From the NCBI GenBank assembly GCA_041584015.1, contig JBFHES010000087.1, positions 1-15,783 of the forward strand: a stretch of 15,783 nucleotides of DNA, read 5' to 3'. The stretch is from JBFHES01 sp041584015 (GTDB lineage Bacteria > Bacteroidota > Bacteroidia > Bacteroidales > M50B96). The first letter of the stretch is position 1. The number at the start of each line of letters is the position of its first letter. Both the position numbers and the translations under genes were made by a program. The notes under the pieces were generated by a model. That model saw only the letters and a program-made list of their open reading frames with translations, was not told the DNA's origin and ran no database searches. Below are positions 14,255 through 15,783 of the stretch, piece by piece.

Positions 14255-15130
14255 ATGAATCCAATTGGTTCATCAGAATTAATAATAACTTCAAGTGGTG
14301 CCATATATCACTTGAACCTTAAACCGGATCAGATCGCAAGCAATATACTATTGGTTGGAGATCCGGAACGTGTTGCCATCGTTTCTGCTTTCTTTGATAC
14401 GATCGAGCATCAGGTGCAACACCGCGAATTCCTAACACATACAGGAACCTATAAAGGAACACCTATTTCGGTTGTATCAACAGGCATAGGCACCGATAAC
14501 ATCGATATTGTAGTAAATGAACTGGATGCACTTGTTAACATCGACTTTGAAACAAAGAAACCAAAGTCTGAATTGCAAAAGCTCAATCTGATTCGATTAG
14601 GAACCTCGGGAGCCATACAAGCAGACATTCCGGTGGGCACTATGATGGTATCAGAATATTCAATTGGTTTTGATGGTTTGATGCATTTTTACGATAACAC
14701 GGCATCCATTGTTGAAAATGATATAGAAGAAGCTTTCATTGATCAAACAAGTTGGAGAAATCATCTTGCACGACCGTATGTGGTTAAGGCGTCAGACAAG
14801 TTATTCAAAAAGTTATCGAAGGAATTTAGACCCGGAATGAATATTTCATCACCCGGATTTTATGGTCCTCAGGGACGCAAGCTACGCCTGCCCTTACACG
14901 ACAATGAACTTAATCACAAGATTGAGAACTTTCATTTCAATGGTCTGAGGGTAACCAACTATGAAATGGAATCCTCAGGAATTTATGGTTTGGCAAAACT
15001 ATTGGGTCACGAAGCGCTTACTATTTGTGCCATTATTGCCAATAGAATAACGCTAGACTTCGACAGGAATTATCAATCGACAATCTCAAAATTAATTAAA
15101 CTTACCCTTGATTCTATTGTTAAGGAATAA
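14255..15130 (+). CDS. Nucleoside phosphorylase (uridine/purine phosphorylase family)
   Basis: 291 residues. It should split a nucleoside with phosphate into base and ribose 1-phosphate in nucleotide salvage, in the cytoplasm. The PNP_UDP_1-type fold shows GDPERV (35-40) for phosphate, the VSTGIGTDN turn, the RLGTSGAIQADIPVGT strand-loop typical of uridine phosphorylase-like members, and YEMESSGIYGL with E237, M238 and E239 for ribose binding. Substrate (uridine, purine nucleoside or other) cannot be decided by eye; GDPERV and the overall length fit the uridine phosphorylase side. The start MNPIGSSELI at 14255 is preferred over the ATG at 14114 because the 47 extra codons contain the -7 box and are AT-rich non-coding-like sequence. 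The SirB1-type gene follows 15 bases after the stop, so the two are probably one operon. Confidence 0.92.
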   Translation: MNPIGSSELIITSSGAIYHLNLKPDQIASNILLVGDPERVAIVSAFFDTIEHQVQHREFLTHTGTYKGTPISVVSTGIGTDNIDIVVNELDALVNIDFETKKPKSELQKLNLIRLGTSGAIQADIPVGTMMVSEYSIGFDGLMHFYDNTASIVENDIEEAFIDQTSWRNHLARPYVVKASDKLFKKLSKEFRPGMNISSPGFYGPQGRKLRLPLHDNELNHKIENFHFNGLRVTNYEMESSGIYGLAKLLGHEALTICAIIANRITLDFDRNYQSTISKLIKLTLDSIVKE

Positions 15131-15145
15131 ACAAACTAATAGGCC

Positions 15146-15783
15146 GTGGCATCTAAGAAAGACATCACTCATTTAATAAAACTACTCGACGATCCGGACG
15201 AAGAGATATACATGATGTTGGAGAAGGAGTTTCTGGGTATGGGAATTGATGTTGTTCCTGAATTAGAAAAAGCCTGGGACGGTTCGCTTAATGAACTCGT
15301 TCAAACTCGTCTCGAAAATATCATTCACACTGCTCAGTTCACCGACATAAAGGATCAGCTCAATAACTGGGCAGAAAATGGTTATAACGATTTATTATTT
15401 GGCGCTTTTATTATTGCCAAATACCAGTTTCCAGATTTAAGTTATGAAGAAGTAGAGCAAAAAATCGAACAGATTAGACACGATGCATGGCTGGAGCTAA
15501 CACCCAACCTTACGGCCCTTGAAAAGGTAAAAATCATCAACCATATACTTTTTGACATTCATAAATTCTCGGGCAATATTGCAAACTATTACTCTCCCAG
15601 AAACTCATACATCAATCAGGTGCTGGAAATGAAGAAGGGGAATCCGATATCGCTATCTCTTGTTTACTCGGTTATTTCGCAACGTCTGGGCATTCCTATT
15701 TATGGAGTCAATCTACCAAAAAACTTCATTTTAGCTTACGCTGATGAGGTGGAAGGTCTGCATACCTATGAAGGTGATGAAAA
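15146..15783 (+). CDS. SirB1/transglutaminase-like superfamily protein (3' end outside window)
   Basis: Open to the window end; 212 codons are visible. The N-terminal third (VASKKDITHLIKLLDDPDEE) is helical and HEAT-like. The core reads ALEKVKIINHILFDIHKFSGN, NYYSPRNSYINQVLEMKKG, then GNPISLSLVYSVISQRLG and IPIYGVNLPKNFILAY, the pattern of the SirB1 family (transglutaminase-like core). In this family the usual papain-like cysteine is often absent, and here no cysteine is present in the visible part, so protease activity is unlikely. The start is GTG at 15146: a TAG lies in frame at 15140-15142, and the next in-frame ATG (15212) would remove the conserved N-terminal helix. It lies just behind the nucleoside phosphorylase gene. 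The cellular role is unknown. Confidence 0.88.
   Translation, partial: MASKKDITHLIKLLDDPDEEIYMMLEKEFLGMGIDVVPELEKAWDGSLNELVQTRLENIIHTAQFTDIKDQLNNWAENGYNDLLFGAFIIAKYQFPDLSYEEVEQKIEQIRHDAWLELTPNLTALEKVKIINHILFDIHKFSGNIANYYSPRNSYINQVLEMKKGNPISLSLVYSVISQRLGIPIYGVNLPKNFILAYADEVEGLHTYEGDE

Noticed and set aside
1..15783. CRISPR array, tRNA or rRNA genes, insertion sequences, toxin-antitoxin or defence genes
   Set aside because: Looked for on both strands; no regularly spaced repeats, tRNA-like cloverleaf, transposase motif or typical defence domain was found.

Overview
The window looks like chromosomal DNA from a member of the Bacteroidota. The evidence is AT-rich DNA, TAnnTTTG-type -7 promoter boxes instead of sigma-70 TATAAT boxes, near absence of Shine-Dalgarno sequences, an Omp28/thioredoxin-like secreted mosaic protein, a surface lipoprotein with an acidic run after the lipobox cysteine, and a NUMOD4/HNH protein type common in this phylum. 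A Bacteroidales- or Marinilabiliales-like lineage is my guess; the sequence does not fix the order. No tRNA, rRNA, CRISPR array, insertion sequence or prophage was seen.

Layout. (1) 1-1999 (+): 3' part of a large secreted mosaic protein that ends in two copies of an 84-residue repeat. (2) 2138-2521 (+): small START-like (SRPBCC) protein. (3) 2742-4220 (+): LptF/LptG-type permease of lipopolysaccharide export, with a GTG start directly behind a good promoter. (4) 4364-4633 and 4812-7064 (+): the conserved rpsO-pnp pair, each gene with its own promoter-like box and a strong intrinsic terminator. (5) 7266-10115 (+): a soluble hybrid histidine kinase/response regulator with an unusual N-terminal half. 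(6) On the minus strand, 14102 down to 10308: a two-domain universal stress protein, an exported protein of unknown function, a NUMOD4-HNH-HTH protein and a surface lipoprotein with its own terminator. (7) 14255-15130 and 15146-end (+): a nucleoside phosphorylase and a SirB1-type transglutaminase-like protein 15 bases downstream, probably one operon, divergent from the stress-protein gene.

Most genes are core functions: translation, RNA decay, envelope biogenesis, nucleotide salvage and stress response. I see no obvious new multi-gene system such as a defence island, BGC or mobile element. The items most worth a second look are the LptF/G promoter, where the predicted transcription start falls on the GTG and a perfect 17-base inverted repeat fills the spacer; the kinase's apparently duplicated STAS-like N-terminal sensor region; the free-standing homing-endonuclease-like protein that looks like a domesticated DNA-binding factor; the divergent promoter with an 8-base-arm inverted repeat over its -7 box; and promoter-like sequence with no gene behind it in the 302-base gap at 11942-12243.
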